Made by a program: the position numbers and the translations under genes. Below are positions 1-8,158 of a stretch of DNA of 64,000 nt, in pieces. The stretch covers positions 2,666,001 to 2,730,000 of the forward strand of contig NZ_CP104877.1 of the NCBI RefSeq assembly GCF_025452095.1. The letters run 5' to 3'. Within the stretch, counting starts at the first letter, position 1. Each line of letters opens with the position of its first letter. The DNA is from Paenarthrobacter sp. JL.01a. Lineage in GTDB: Bacteria; Actinomycetota; Actinomycetes; Actinomycetales; Micrococcaceae. The notes beneath the pieces are model-generated. The model saw only the letters and a list, made by a program, of their open reading frames with translations. It ran no database searches and was not told the DNA's origin.

Positions 1-849
1 GAACAGGAGCGGAAACCACTGGACGGCGAACGAGTCCCTGTCCTGCAACACGAGGTAGAGGAACCCGTCTCCGATGGTCACCAAGCCGAGAAGCCCCGCT
101 GCGATGAGCAGTCTGCCCAAGCCTGGTTCCCTCAGCTGCCTCCAGGAGAAGGCGAAAAGCCTGCGGTCCTTCCGAACCTCCGCGCCTTTGAGGGCCCGTG
201 CCTGGACGTCGGGGACCACCAAGGCGAGGACGGCCACACCAATCACGGCGAAGGCCAGGGACACCACGAAAACAGTGCTGAAGCCGTTGGGAATCAGCAA
301 GAGCACAACAAAGGCGATCAACGGCCCTGCTGCCGCCCCAATGTTGTCCAGCATCCGGTGCACGCCGAACGACCTGGCCAGGTGTTCCGGTTGCGCCGAG
401 GTGGAAATGAGGGCGTCCCGGGGCGCTGTCCGGATGCCCTTGCCGATGCGGTCACCGGTCACAATGGCGGCAATGGCCCAAAAGCCTCCCGCGAAGAGGA
501 AACCGATCCTGGCAAGCATGGAAAGGCCGTAACCGGCCAAGGCTATCCGCTTGGGGTGACCGCTGCGGTCCGATGCCCAACCGGCGGCGATCCGGACGAT
601 GGCACTGGCGCCTTGGTTGATGCCGTCGATGAAGCCGAAGGCGATGGTGGACAAGCCAAGGAAGCCCGTCACGTACAAGGGCAGGATCGCCGATACCGAT
701 TCCGAGGAGACATCGGTGACCATGCTGACAATGCCCAGCCACAGGATGACCGGAGACAAGCGGAACGGCACCTCGGTTGATAGTGCCGTTCCTGTCCCCT
801 GCGGCTTGTCGCGTTTACCGCCGCTGCGGTCCGAGAGGGAAATGTACAT
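1..849 (-). CDS. MFS transporter (3' end outside window)
   Basis: Membrane permease of the major facilitator superfamily; substrate unknown. Read on the minus strand, 283 codons are visible without a stop, running off the left edge. The protein starts MYISLSDRSGG and has strongly hydrophobic segments from about residue 32 (PVILWLGIVSMVTDVSSES), with a loop ASDRSGHPKRIAL near residues 91-103 that resembles the MFS motif-A loop (GxLaDRxGrkr) and a later segment DRIGKGIRTAPRDALIS. That last motif is common in a group of uncharacterised MFS permeases in bacteria and archaea. The ATG at 849 is preceded by GAGG inside the end of the upstream gene, whose stop lies 7 bases away, so the two are probably co-transcribed. 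Family assignment is firm; function is not. Confidence 0.85.
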   Translation of the reverse strand, partial: MYISLSDRSGGKRDKPQGTGTALSTEVPFRLSPVILWLGIVSMVTDVSSESVSAILPLYVTGFLGLSTIAFGFIDGINQGASAIVRIAAGWASDRSGHPKRIALAGYGLSMLARIGFLFAGGFWAIAAIVTGDRIGKGIRTAPRDALISTSAQPEHLARSFGVHRMLDNIGAAAGPLIAFVVLLLIPNGFSTVFVVSLAFAVIGVAVLALVVPDVQARALKGAEVRKDRRLFAFSWRQLREPGLGRLLIAAGLLGLVTIGDGFLYLVLQDRDSFAVQWFPLLF

Positions 850-856
850 GGGTACC

Positions 857-1570
857 TCAGTCCGCGCTCGTGTGCAGGCTGCCCAAAAGCTGGAAGCGCG
901 AGCTGCCCGTTCCCGTAGTCGATACCGAAACCGTCACTGTGTCTGTGCCGCGCACGAACCGGGCAGCCACAGCGCCTTCGCCGGCGGGTGCATCTTCGGT
1001 CCAGAAGCCATGGGAGACCAAGGAGTCGCGGAAGGATCCCAGTACTTCTGCCCGGGGCTTGTCAACGATGCCGTCGGCGGCGACCTGCAGGATGTTTCCC
1101 GAGGTCGACACCGAGGTCGAGCCAATCGTTGTGCCGGCAGGCAGTGTCAGGACTCCCGCCGGCCAACCGTCCACCACTTCGCCGGAGGCCGTGCCGGGCT
1201 GGGGCAGGGCTCCGGTGATCAGGGGTGCGGGAGGCGTCGGCTCGGGCAGTCCGGTGGGGGTCGCTGTGACAGGCGGCAGGACTTCCAGCGCCTGGCCGCC
1301 CGCGGGGGACGCGCCGCCGTCGCCACTGTCAGTGCTTCCGCCCGATGAACCGCCCGACGGCGAACTTCCGGAGGTGGGTGCCTCGGCGCCTTGGGAGGTG
1401 GTGCCGGCCGAAGCGTTGGACCCGGATCCCGGGCTGGGGCTTGAAGCCGGCGAGGACGTACTTTGCGCCACAGGACCTGGCTTGGCAGCCAACTGGTCGA
1501 AGAGAAGTGCGACGGCCGCGATCAGCACAGCAAGGCATACACCCGCGATGACCAGCCGTCGCGCCATCAT
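857..1570 (-). CDS. Membrane-anchored protein with Ser/Gly/Pro-rich stalk, unknown function
   Basis: I do not recognise this 237-residue protein. An N-terminal MMARR precedes one hydrophobic segment (LVIAGVCLAVLIAAVALLF), so it is probably a type II membrane protein or has an uncleaved signal. Residues of about 35-95 are a low-complexity Ser/Gly/Ala/Pro stalk, followed by a more ordered C-terminal part (from about LEVLPPVTATPTGLPEP to the end) that presumably lies outside the membrane. I chose ATG 1570, with GGGAA a few bases upstream, over an upstream ATG at 1633 because the added residues are charged and not conserved-looking. It ends 7 bases before the MFS start, suggesting a two-gene operon, possibly an accessory factor for the transporter (inference). 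Confidence 0.7.
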   Translation of the reverse strand: MMARRLVIAGVCLAVLIAAVALLFDQLAAKPGPVAQSTSSPASSPSPGSGSNASAGTTSQGAEAPTSGSSPSGGSSGGSTDSGDGGASPAGGQALEVLPPVTATPTGLPEPTPPAPLITGALPQPGTASGEVVDGWPAGVLTLPAGTTIGSTSVSTSGNILQVAADGIVDKPRAEVLGSFRDSLVSHGFWTEDAPAGEGAVAARFVRGTDTVTVSVSTTGTGSSRFQLLGSLHTSAD

Positions 1571-1740
1571 GGCGTTCCCGCAGGATCGTTGTGCCGCGCC
1601 AAGCGTTTCATGGGGACAGTCTGCCACCCGCACCGGGATTCCGGAACAGTTTTGGACCTACCAGCGGCCGTTCCCTGGGCGTCTGTTTTTACCGGGTGTA
1701 CTCTCCCATTCAGTATGGCGACGCAAGCCGGAGTGAAGGG

Positions 1741-2277
1741 ATGCCGATGATCTACCTGTATGGCCTGAAGTGGAACAAGAATCCGAAGTACCTGAGGCCG
1801 GTCGATGCGATGACCGAGGCGCAGGCTCGTGCCGCATGGGCCGACCCGTCGGCCGTGTTCTCGGTGTCAGCAGGACCGGACCTGGAACCGGGAAAGGTTC
1901 CTGACTTCACGATCACGGCCGGGGTGAACGAGCGGGTCATCATGGATCGGTATCAGCCGACCGGGCGTCTCGCGTCGTCGTACAGCTATCAGGCTGAAAC
2001 GACGATCCGGGACGGGTCGCAGCTGTTTCTGTGCCAGGTGGACTTGTGGCGTGCAGACAAGACCTACAGCACCTACTCCTATCAACCCGACGGATCCGGG
2101 CGGACCATGGTGTGGGAGGGCGACGAACACGTGGTTTACGCGTTCTCCGGACTGGACGTCTCCGGGAACTGGCTAAAACCAGGCCTGAGCTGGGGTGACT
2201 GGGAGCGGGTCGGATACCACGAACCGGACTATCTCCCTCTCGATCCACGGCAGGGGACGGAGATCGCCCGCAACTGA
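1741..2277 (+). CDS. Hypothetical protein, 178 aa
   Basis: No family recognised. The reading frame begins MPMIYLYGLKWNKN with GGAG and AAGGG just upstream of ATG 1741, so the start is well supported. The protein is soluble (no membrane segment or signal peptide), rich in Trp and Tyr, and has the look of a small beta-rich protein: repeated segments such as SYSYQAETTIRD, YSTYSYQPDGSG and VVYAFSGLDVSGNWLKPG. It is divergent from the stalk protein gene and convergent with mutM, so it has no obvious operon partner. Coding character (third-position GC, clean SD) is good, but the function cannot be inferred. Confidence 0.7.
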   Translation: MPMIYLYGLKWNKNPKYLRPVDAMTEAQARAAWADPSAVFSVSAGPDLEPGKVPDFTITAGVNERVIMDRYQPTGRLASSYSYQAETTIRDGSQLFLCQVDLWRADKTYSTYSYQPDGSGRTMVWEGDEHVVYAFSGLDVSGNWLKPGLSWGDWERVGYHEPDYLPLDPRQGTEIARN

Positions 2278-2337
2278 CTGCAGGTGTTGTAGAGGTGAAG
2301 GCCAACGATCAGGCGGATGATCCGCGCAGTGCCCGCG

Positions 2338-3312
2338 TCATCTTGTCGGCTTCGTCCGCGGTCTCCGCTGACACATGGGGCAGAAGTAGCTCGAGCGGTT
2401 CATGAATTGCTCCCGTTTTATGACGCTCTGGAGGCCTGATGCCTCGCATCGGGTGCAGTATTGTCCGGCCCGGCCGTAGGCGTTGAGGGAACGGGCAAAG
2501 TATCCGGAATCGCCGTTGACGTTGACGTACAGCGAATCGAAGCTGGTGCCACCGGCCGCCAAAGCAGCCTCCATGACGTCCTTCACTGCCGTGATGAGCC
2601 GCTCTGCGTCTGCCCGGCGCAAAGTATCGGTAGCCCGCGCATAGTGGAGCTTTGCCTGCCACAGTGCTTCGTCGGCATAGATGTTGCCGATCCCGGAGAT
2701 CAGCCCTTGGTCGAGGAGCGCCCGTTTGAGGCCGGTCTTCCGCTTTTTGATCTTCCGGTAGAAGTCGTCAAGGGAGAAATGCGGGTCCAACGGGTCCCGG
2801 GCGATGTGCGAGGCTTCTTCGGCTATCTCGGGCAACGGTGTCTCGCCAAGGCCGCCTGGTCCGGCGTCTGGAGTGGGCACGAGCGAAGTGACAAAGAGCC
2901 CGCCGAAAATCCGCTGGTCCACGAACCGCAGTTGCTCCGGCATGCCGTCCACCGGGCTCAAAGTGATCCTGACCTTGAGGTGCTTCTCATCCGGCACCTC
3001 CGGGTCCTGCATCAGCAGTTGCCCGCTCATCCCCAGGTGCGCCATCAACGCCACTTTCGGCGACGCTTCATCGGCCATCGTGGGCGCGCTGTCCTGGAAG
3101 CCGTTCATGGACAGCGGCATCCAAAGGAACTTACCGCGCCGGACGACGTCGAGGACGGTAGCCTGCTCGAGGTTCCCCATGAAGTCTTCGGTGCCCAAGG
3201 CGTGGCGCCGGATCGAACGCGGGTCAAGTACTTGGACATCCGTTATGGTCCGCCCGCGAACCCACTTGGCCAGTCCGCGACGAACCACTTCTACTTCGGG
3301 AAGCTCAGGCAT
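2338..3312 (-). CDS. mutM: Formamidopyrimidine-DNA glycosylase
   Basis: Bifunctional base-excision repair enzyme that removes oxidised purines such as 8-oxoguanine and cleaves the abasic site. It starts [14 protein letters not shown]: Pro2 is the Schiff-base nucleophile and Glu3 the general acid of the Fpg/Nei family, and Lys61 in RRGKFLW fits the conserved phosphate-binding lysine. The helix-two-turn-helix ([16 protein letters not shown]) and a C-terminal zinc finger (Cys286, Cys289, Cys311, Cys314) are intact. At 324 residues it is longer than the usual 270-290 because of an insert around [17 protein letters not shown], typical of actinobacterial forms as far as I recall. The start lies 6 bases after the rnc stop, so it is the second gene of an rnc-mutM unit. 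Confidence 0.96.
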   Translation of the reverse strand: MPELPEVEVVRRGLAKWVRGRTITDVQVLDPRSIRRHALGTEDFMGNLEQATVLDVVRRGKFLWMPLSMNGFQDSAPTMADEASPKVALMAHLGMSGQLLMQDPEVPDEKHLKVRITLSPVDGMPEQLRFVDQRIFGGLFVTSLVPTPDAGPGGLGETPLPEIAEEASHIARDPLDPHFSLDDFYRKIKKRKTGLKRALLDQGLISGIGNIYADEALWQAKLHYARATDTLRRADAERLITAVKDVMEAALAAGGTSFDSLYVNVNGDSGYFARSLNAYGRAGQYCTRCEASGLQSVIKREQFMNRSSYFCPMCQRRPRTKPTR

Positions 3313-3318
3313 GGAGGC

Positions 3319-4029
3319 TCAAGCGGAGGCGGGACCGGCAGGAGCAGAGTCCAGGGCAGTCAGGGCGCGCCAGGCGTCCGCTGCCGCTTCCTGTTCGGCT
3401 TCCTTCTTCGAGTGTCCGGAACCGCGTCCATAGGGTGTTCCGCCGATGTTCAGGACAGCTTCGAAGGTCCGCGCGTGGTCAGGTCCGGAGCCTTCCACCG
3501 CGTAGTGGATGGCACCCAGCTGCCGGCTGGCGGTGAGTTCCTGGATGCTTGTCTTCCAGTCGGTTCCGGCTCCCAGGGCGCCTGCGTCCTTCAGGAGCGG
3601 CCCCACCAGGCGCATCACCAGCTGGCGCGCAGTTTCGATGTCGTTTGACAGGTACGTGGCGCCGATCAGGGCTTCCATGGTGTCAGCCAGGATGGAGGCC
3701 TTGTTTTTGCCGTCGGTGAGCTTTTCGCCTTGGCCAAGGTAAATGAACTCGCCGATGCCGATCTCCCGGCCGATTCCGGCCAGGGCGCGCGTGCTGACGA
3801 CGGCGGAACGCCGCTTGGCGAGCTCGCCTTCGGGCAGCTCGGGGTTCTCACGGTAGAGGGAATCGGTCACGGAGAATCCCAGAATGGAGTCGCCGAGGAA
3901 CTCGAGGCGCTCGTTGGTGGGAATCCCGCCGTTCTCATACGCGTATGAGCGATGTGTGAGAGCAAGACGAAGCGTCTCGGTGTCAATCCAGACACCGAGA
4001 CGCTTCAGAAGCTCTTCAGTTGAAGACAT
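3319..4029 (-). CDS. rnc: Ribonuclease III
   Basis: Double-strand-specific endoribonuclease that processes rRNA precursors and structured mRNAs. The signature [12 protein letters not shown] and the second acidic motif [12 protein letters not shown] supply the conserved Glu/Asp metal ligands of the RNase III domain (about residues 5-140). A double-stranded RNA-binding domain follows ([16 protein letters not shown] to the Ala-rich helix [16 protein letters not shown]). The length of 236 is normal. AAAGG precedes ATG 4029. It follows rpmF by 23 bases on the same strand, giving the common bacterial order yceD-rpmF-rnc-mutM. Confidence 0.96.
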   Translation of the reverse strand: MSSTEELLKRLGVWIDTETLRLALTHRSYAYENGGIPTNERLEFLGDSILGFSVTDSLYRENPELPEGELAKRRSAVVSTRALAGIGREIGIGEFIYLGQGEKLTDGKNKASILADTMEALIGATYLSNDIETARQLVMRLVGPLLKDAGALGAGTDWKTSIQELTASRQLGAIHYAVEGSGPDHARTFEAVLNIGGTPYGRGSGHSKKEAEQEAAADAWRALTALDSAPAGPASA

Positions 4030-4052
4030 CCTTTGTCAGCCTCTACGGCAGA

Positions 4053-4256
4053 TTAGGCGTCTGCGACCTTGCGGCCCTTGTATTCAAGGAACAGCGCGGT
4101 GCCGGCAGAGTCGGTAACGACCTTTGCCTGGTGCGGCAGGCTGTAGGTAACCTGGCCGTTTTCGATGGTCTTGACCAGGTTGGGGGCAGTTGCCTTCCAC
4201 TGGGCACGGCGGGCGCGTGTATTTGCGCGAGACATTTTCCGCTTGGGAACAGCCAC
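4053..4256 (-). CDS. rpmF: 50S ribosomal protein L32, cysteine-less form
   Basis: Structural protein of the large ribosomal subunit. The N-terminus [20 protein letters not shown] is the universal L32 signature. The 67-residue protein contains no cysteine, so the CxxC...CxxC zinc site found in many L32 proteins is absent; this is the zinc-independent type. The start codon is GTG. It lies between the yceD-like gene (33 bases upstream) and rnc, a classical arrangement. In organisms that carry both forms the cysteine-less copy can be Zur-controlled; no Zur-like palindrome is evident here and only one rpmF is in the window. Confidence 0.96.
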   Translation of the reverse strand: MAVPKRKMSRANTRARRAQWKATAPNLVKTIENGQVTYSLPHQAKVVTDSAGTALFLEYKGRKVADA

Positions 4257-4289
4257 GGCTATCTCATTTCTCTCTTAGACGAACACTTA

Positions 4290-4817
4290 CTAATCGGTTT
4301 GCCGGTCAGTCTTAGCCAGATCAGCTAGGGCAGCCCAGCGAGGGTCAATGACCTCGTGGTGGTGCCCCGGCTCGTCTTCCAGGCGCACTCCACATTCGGA
4401 GCACAGACCCTGGCAGTCTTCCCGGCACACCGGCTGGAACGGCAGCATAGTGACAACTGCGTCCCGCAACACCGGCTCAAGATCGATCAGATCGTACTCG
4501 ACTCGACGTTGCTCTTCATCGTCTTCTTCGGCGGAAAGCTCAGCGCCTTCGTAGAAGAAAAGTTCTTGCACATTGACCTCAAGGTCATACGCAAGGGGAT
4601 CCAGGCATCGACCGCATTCGCCGGTTACTTCGACGACCGCGGATCCGGATACCAGAATTCCTTCGTGTACGGCCTCAAGACGAAGATCGAGCTCGATATC
4701 CGAGCCTTCCTTTACGCCAATGAGCGCCACACCAAGGTCACTTGGTGCAGGTACATGCTCGTTGAGCGTCCGCATGGTCCCCGGACTGCGTCCAAGGTCC
4801 TTGACTACCAGCGCCAA
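4290..4817 (-). CDS. YceD/DUF177 family protein (23S rRNA accumulation protein)
   Basis: DUF177 family, encoded next to L32 in most bacteria and implicated in 23S rRNA accumulation. The body KDLGRSPGTMRTLNE is the expected N-terminal motif, and a Cys/His cluster (GECGRCLDP, then CREDCQGLCSECGVRLEDE and HHH) suggests a metal site as in actinobacterial members. The first conventional start in frame is TTG 4817, which has no Shine-Dalgarno sequence. Eight codons further upstream an in-frame ATT (4841-4839) sits 5 bases after a perfect GGAG and would give IKRDASSPLALVVKDLG; related proteins do have a few residues before the SPL motif. I give the TTG boundary but think translation may begin at the ATT. 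Confidence 0.9.
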   Translation of the reverse strand: MALVVKDLGRSPGTMRTLNEHVPAPSDLGVALIGVKEGSDIELDLRLEAVHEGILVSGSAVVEVTGECGRCLDPLAYDLEVNVQELFFYEGAELSAEEDDEEQRRVEYDLIDLEPVLRDAVVTMLPFQPVCREDCQGLCSECGVRLEDEPGHHHEVIDPRWAALADLAKTDRQTD

Positions 4818-4874
4818 GGGCGAACTTGCATCTCGCTTAATGAGAACTCCTGTAGAACATATGACCGACGTACC

Positions 4875-4904
4875 ATCTTAGCCTGATCACGCGTGAGGAC
4901 TCAA
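4875..4904 (-). promoter_or_regulatory. Candidate promoter of the yceD-rpmF-rnc-mutM operon
   Basis: On the minus strand TTGAGT (4904-4899), an 18-base spacer and TAAGAT (4880-4875) form a sigma-70-like promoter. Transcription would start about 27-30 bases before the ATT/GGAG start region of the yceD-like gene. Prediction from motif and position only. Confidence 0.45.
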
Positions 4905-4982
4905 ACCGGCACCAGGCGCGCAGAGGAGCGCGCTTGTTTCGGAATGGGGGACTCTGCGTGAAGGCGCAGGTACCCCACAAGC

Positions 4983-5483
4983 CTACCCTTTGCGCGGCGG
5001 TTCGCTGGGCGACTCGCCTGCAAGGAGCCTCTTCAACACAGACTTGGGCACGAAGTCGGAGATGTCGCCCCCGAGGACGTTGACTTCCTTGATCAGGGTT
5101 GATGACAGGTGCACATAATGCGCTTCGGCCGGCAAGAATACAGTTTCGACGCCGGTCAACTGCCGGTTCATGGTGGCCATCGGCAACTCATAGTCGAAAT
5201 CCGAGGAAGAGCGCAGGCCCTTGACGATCGCTGAAATGCCCCTGCGGCGGCAATACTCAGCCAGCAGGCCCTCTCCCATGGGCTCGACGATGATGCCACG
5301 CAGGGAAGCCAGCGTCTCACGCGCCATCTCCATGCGCTCTTCGAGGCCGAACCGATACTTTTTGGCGTAGTTGGTGGACACGGCAACGATGACTTCATCA
5401 AACAGGCCGGCGGCCCGGGCAATGACTTCGAGATGTCCATTGTGGATGGGGTCAAAGGATCCAGGGCATACCGCGCGTCTCAT
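4983..5483 (-). CDS. coaD: Phosphopantetheine adenylyltransferase
   Basis: Catalyses the penultimate step of coenzyme A synthesis, joining 4'-phosphopantetheine and ATP to give dephospho-CoA. The nucleotidyltransferase motif GSFDPIHNGHL (residues 8-18) and the C-terminal HLSSTLIKEV motif are both intact, and the length of 166 is standard. The ATG at 5483 has no Shine-Dalgarno sequence; instead TAGGTT lies 6 bases before it, so the mRNA is probably leaderless. It is divergent from the aminotransferase gene and separated by 141 bases from the yceD-like gene downstream. Confidence 0.96.
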   Translation of the reverse strand: MRRAVCPGSFDPIHNGHLEVIARAAGLFDEVIVAVSTNYAKKYRFGLEERMEMARETLASLRGIIVEPMGEGLLAEYCRRRGISAIVKGLRSSSDFDYELPMATMNRQLTGVETVFLPAEAHYVHLSSTLIKEVNVLGGDISDFVPKSVLKRLLAGESPSEPPRKG

Positions 5484-5489
5484 GAGACG

Positions 5490-5495
5490 AACCTA
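5490..5495 (-). promoter_or_regulatory. Candidate -10 element for leaderless coaD mRNA
   Basis: TAGGTT on the minus strand, 6 bases before ATG 5483, with no Shine-Dalgarno sequence between them. Inference from spacing. Confidence 0.4.
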
Positions 5496-5514
5496 CCCCA
5501 TCGCTTCACCGGGA

Positions 5515-5520
5515 TACCAT
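5515..5520 (+). promoter_or_regulatory. Candidate -10 element for leaderless aminotransferase mRNA
   Basis: TACCAT lies 7 bases before ATG 5528. It overlaps the alternative ATG 5519, arguing for the downstream start. Back to back with the coaD -10 element in the same short divergent region. Confidence 0.35.
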
Positions 5521-5527
5521 GGCTCCC

Positions 5528-6772
5528 ATGGCATCAGCAGGCAGCAGCACCCCGTTAACCGGAACTACCACCGGGTCTCCGGCGCCCTGGAAACGGGCCG
5601 CGGTTGGAGCCAATTTGTTGTCCCCTGACGGGTGTCTGGGCGTCACCATCTTCGAGGAGATGACCACGTTGGCAATGGCCACCGGGGCCATCAACCTGGG
5701 CCAGGGATTTCCCGACGAGGACGGCCCCGCCGAAATCAAAGCCGCTGCTCAGGCTGCCATCGCCGACGGTGCCAACCAATACGCTCCCGGTAAAGGTGTC
5801 GCCGCGTTGCGGGAAGCTGTGTCCGCGCATCAGCAGCGCTTCTATGGCCTTGATCCCGATCCCGAGACAGAAGTCCTGGTCACCACTGGGGCCACCGAGG
5901 CCATCGCCGCCGCGCTGCTGGCCTTCGTCGAACCCGGCGATGAAGTCCTGACCTTCGAGCCTTTCTACGATTCCTATGGGGCCATCATCGGGATGGCCGG
6001 AGCCAAGCATGTCACCGCTCCCCTGTTGGCACCGGACTTCCTGCCCGACCTCGCAACGCTGGAGGCGTCCTTCAGCAGCAGGACGAAAATCGTCCTCCTC
6101 AACAACCCCCACAATCCCACGGGAGCAGTCTTTCCGAAGAGCGTGCTCACCAGGATTGTGGAACTGGCCGCTAAATACGGCGCCATCATCGTCAGTGACG
6201 AAGTGTATGAACACCTTACTTTCGGAGTGGCGCACATCCCGGTGACATCCCTTCCCGGTGCCGCCGAACGGACCATCACCATTTCCTCGGCCGGTAAGAC
6301 TTTCTCGTTCACCGGCTGGAAGATCGGCTGGCTCACCGGACCGGCTCCCCTGGTGGCCGCAGTCCGCACGGTGAAGCAATTCCTCACCTACAGCTCCGGC
6401 ACGCCTTTCCAAGGCGCGATCGCTGTTGGGCTGGGACTCCCTGACGCTTTCTATCAGGGCATTGCCGATACCCTCCGCCGTAAACGCGACATACTCGCCG
6501 AGGGTCTTCGTGCCGCCGGCTTCGGGGTCTACAACCCCAGCGGCACCTACTTCATCAATGTCGACACCGCCCCGCTGGGCATCCAGGACTCCGTTGATCT
6601 TGCAAGGCGTCTGCCTGGCCTCGTGGGCGTGGCCGCTATCCCCGTCCCGGTCTTCTGCCATCCGGAAGGCGCGGAACGCACCCGAAGCCTGCTGCGCTTC
6701 GCCTTTTGCAAAAAGATCGACGTCCTCGAAGAGGCAGCCGGACGGCTTGCAACCCTCAAGGACCGGCTGTGA
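5528..6772 (+). CDS. PLP-dependent class I/II aminotransferase
   Basis: Fold-type I pyridoxal-phosphate aminotransferase of about 414 residues. INLGQGFPDEDGP near the N-terminus, NNPHNPTGAVFP in the middle, and SSAGKTFSFTGWKIGWL with the Schiff-base lysine (in AGKTFS) place it with the YbdL/kynurenine aminotransferase/DapC-like subgroup. The related mycobacterial protein is annotated as N-succinyldiaminopimelate aminotransferase; whether this one acts on that substrate or on methionine or aromatic amino acids cannot be told from sequence. Two ATGs are possible, 5519 and 5528; I prefer 5528 because of the -10-like element 7 bases before it. The stop overlaps the GTG start of the next gene by 3 bases. 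Confidence 0.9.
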   Translation: MASAGSSTPLTGTTTGSPAPWKRAAVGANLLSPDGCLGVTIFEEMTTLAMATGAINLGQGFPDEDGPAEIKAAAQAAIADGANQYAPGKGVAALREAVSAHQQRFYGLDPDPETEVLVTTGATEAIAAALLAFVEPGDEVLTFEPFYDSYGAIIGMAGAKHVTAPLLAPDFLPDLATLEASFSSRTKIVLLNNPHNPTGAVFPKSVLTRIVELAAKYGAIIVSDEVYEHLTFGVAHIPVTSLPGAAERTITISSAGKTFSFTGWKIGWLTGPAPLVAAVRTVKQFLTYSSGTPFQGAIAVGLGLPDAFYQGIADTLRRKRDILAEGLRAAGFGVYNPSGTYFINVDTAPLGIQDSVDLARRLPGLVGVAAIPVPVFCHPEGAERTRSLLRFAFCKKIDVLEEAAGRLATLKDRL

Positions 6773-7557
6773 CTCCAAAGGATTCCGGCCATACCGGACG
6801 TTTCCTTCGAACCACCGGCCAACATGCCACCATCGAACCGGACCCGTTGGTGAAAGGCAGCTTCATCCTGAGCATCGGCGGCGCCGAACAATCACACGTG
6901 AACCTGGCCGCGCCGGAAGAAATCTTCTACGAATACCTTCGCAGGATCGGGCACATCGTGGATTTGGCCTCCGCTTCCGGAGAGCCAGTTCGTGCCCTTC
7001 ATCTGGGCGCGGGAGCCCTGACCCTGGCCCGTTACATCCAGGCAACCCGCCCGGGCTCGGAACAGTACGCCGTTGAACTGGAACGCGAATTGCTGGACTT
7101 CGTCCTCCGCGAGCTGCCTATGCCCCAAGGCTCCCGGTTGACCACCATCATCGGCGACGCCCGCGACGCCTTGGCAGAGCTGCCCGCCGAGGCGCGGTTC
7201 GACGTCGTAATCCTTGACATCTTCTCCGGGCCCGAGGCTCCTGCCCATATCGCGTGCCGTGACTTCTACGAGGAAGCCGCCGCTCAACTGACTCCTGACG
7301 GCGTCCTGATAGTGAACGTTGGCGACGAGCCTGCGCTCACGCTCGTCCGGAGCCAAGTGGCAGCGCTGCGCCTGGCCATGCAGGACGTGGCCGCGTTCGC
7401 GGAAACAGGAATGTTCGCAGGCCGCTATCCGGGCAACATCATTCTGGCAGGTACCAGGAAGCCATGGCCTTCGGAGTGGACAGCCGAGCTGCTGGCCAGG
7501 GGGCCGCACCCTGCCACCGTCCTCCACGGCGTGGACCTGGACCGGATCAGCGGCTAG
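6769..7557 (+). CDS. Spermidine synthase-like protein
   Basis: Class I methyltransferase/aminopropyltransferase fold, 262 residues. The nucleotide-binding segment VRALHLGAGALTLARYIQ, the acidic residue in YAVELERE and the DVVILDIFSGPEAP segment are those of the spermidine synthase superfamily, in which the last motif carries the catalytic Asp. The usual polyamine-site tyrosines are not obvious, and many actinobacterial proteins of this type have no proven activity, so I name only the family. GTG 6769 overlaps the TGA of the aminotransferase (GTGA), with AAGGA upstream, indicating translational coupling. It is convergent with rsmD with one base between the stops. Confidence 0.85.
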   Translation: MTPKDSGHTGRFLRTTGQHATIEPDPLVKGSFILSIGGAEQSHVNLAAPEEIFYEYLRRIGHIVDLASASGEPVRALHLGAGALTLARYIQATRPGSEQYAVELERELLDFVLRELPMPQGSRLTTIIGDARDALAELPAEARFDVVILDIFSGPEAPAHIACRDFYEEAAAQLTPDGVLIVNVGDEPALTLVRSQVAALRLAMQDVAAFAETGMFAGRYPGNIILAGTRKPWPSEWTAELLARGPHPATVLHGVDLDRISG

Positions 7558-7558
7558 C

Positions 7559-8125
7559 TTAGGCTGGTTCGGCGAACCAGAGTTTTGTCTCCCCGTACTT
7601 CTTATCCGCGAAGCACTCCAAGGCCTCTGGCCATGCGGGTTCAGGACTGCGGGAACTGCGCTCCACCACCACCACGGCAGCGTCATCCAGGTGCGGCGCC
7701 AGTTTTTCGAGCACCGCGCTCAAGGCTTGCTCGTCCAAGGGATAGGGCGGGTCGAGGAAGACCAGGTCCCATACCGAAGAATCGGCGGCCCGTTCAAGGT
7801 AGGACTCAACTTTGGAACGGTGGACAGCAACCTTCCTGGCCCCCAAGCTCTGGTTGACCAGGTCCGCATTCCGCTGGCAGATGTCGCTGGCCCTCGCATC
7901 GAATTCCACGAGGTCCACGCTGCGCGCACCCCGGCTGGCGCTTTCAACGCCCAGCGAACCGGAACCGGCGTAGAGGTCAAGGACCCTGGCGTCGTCGATG
8001 ACCGCCAAAGACTCCAGCCTCGAAAAAAGAGCCTCTTTGACGCGATCGGTAGTGGGCCGTGTGGCAGTGCCGGGAACACTTGCCAGGGGGTTTCCACCAG
8101 CAACCCCGGCGATAATCCGGCTCAC
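7559..8125 (-). CDS. rsmD: 16S rRNA (guanine(966)-N(2))-methyltransferase RsmD
   Basis: Methylates G966 of 16S rRNA on assembled 30S particles. N-terminal RIIAGVAGG and TTDRVKEALFSRL, the SAM-binding motif VLDLYAGSGSLGVESASRGA and the catalytic DPPY motif (FLDPPYPLD) are all present; the length of 188 is normal. It lies 33 bases downstream of recG on the same strand, the widespread recG-rsmD order. The related order rsmD-coaD is interrupted here by the aminotransferase and spermidine-synthase-like genes on the other strand. Confidence 0.95.
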   Translation of the reverse strand: MSRIIAGVAGGNPLASVPGTATRPTTDRVKEALFSRLESLAVIDDARVLDLYAGSGSLGVESASRGARSVDLVEFDARASDICQRNADLVNQSLGARKVAVHRSKVESYLERAADSSVWDLVFLDPPYPLDEQALSAVLEKLAPHLDDAAVVVVERSSRSPEPAWPEALECFADKKYGETKLWFAEPA

Positions 8126-8158
8126 TGGGCAACTCCCCGTAGACGCTGCCTGGGACTG

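Noticed and set aside
2461..3648. 395-codon plus-strand frame across mutM and rnc
   Set aside because: Spans two certain genes and their junction on the other strand; no motif.
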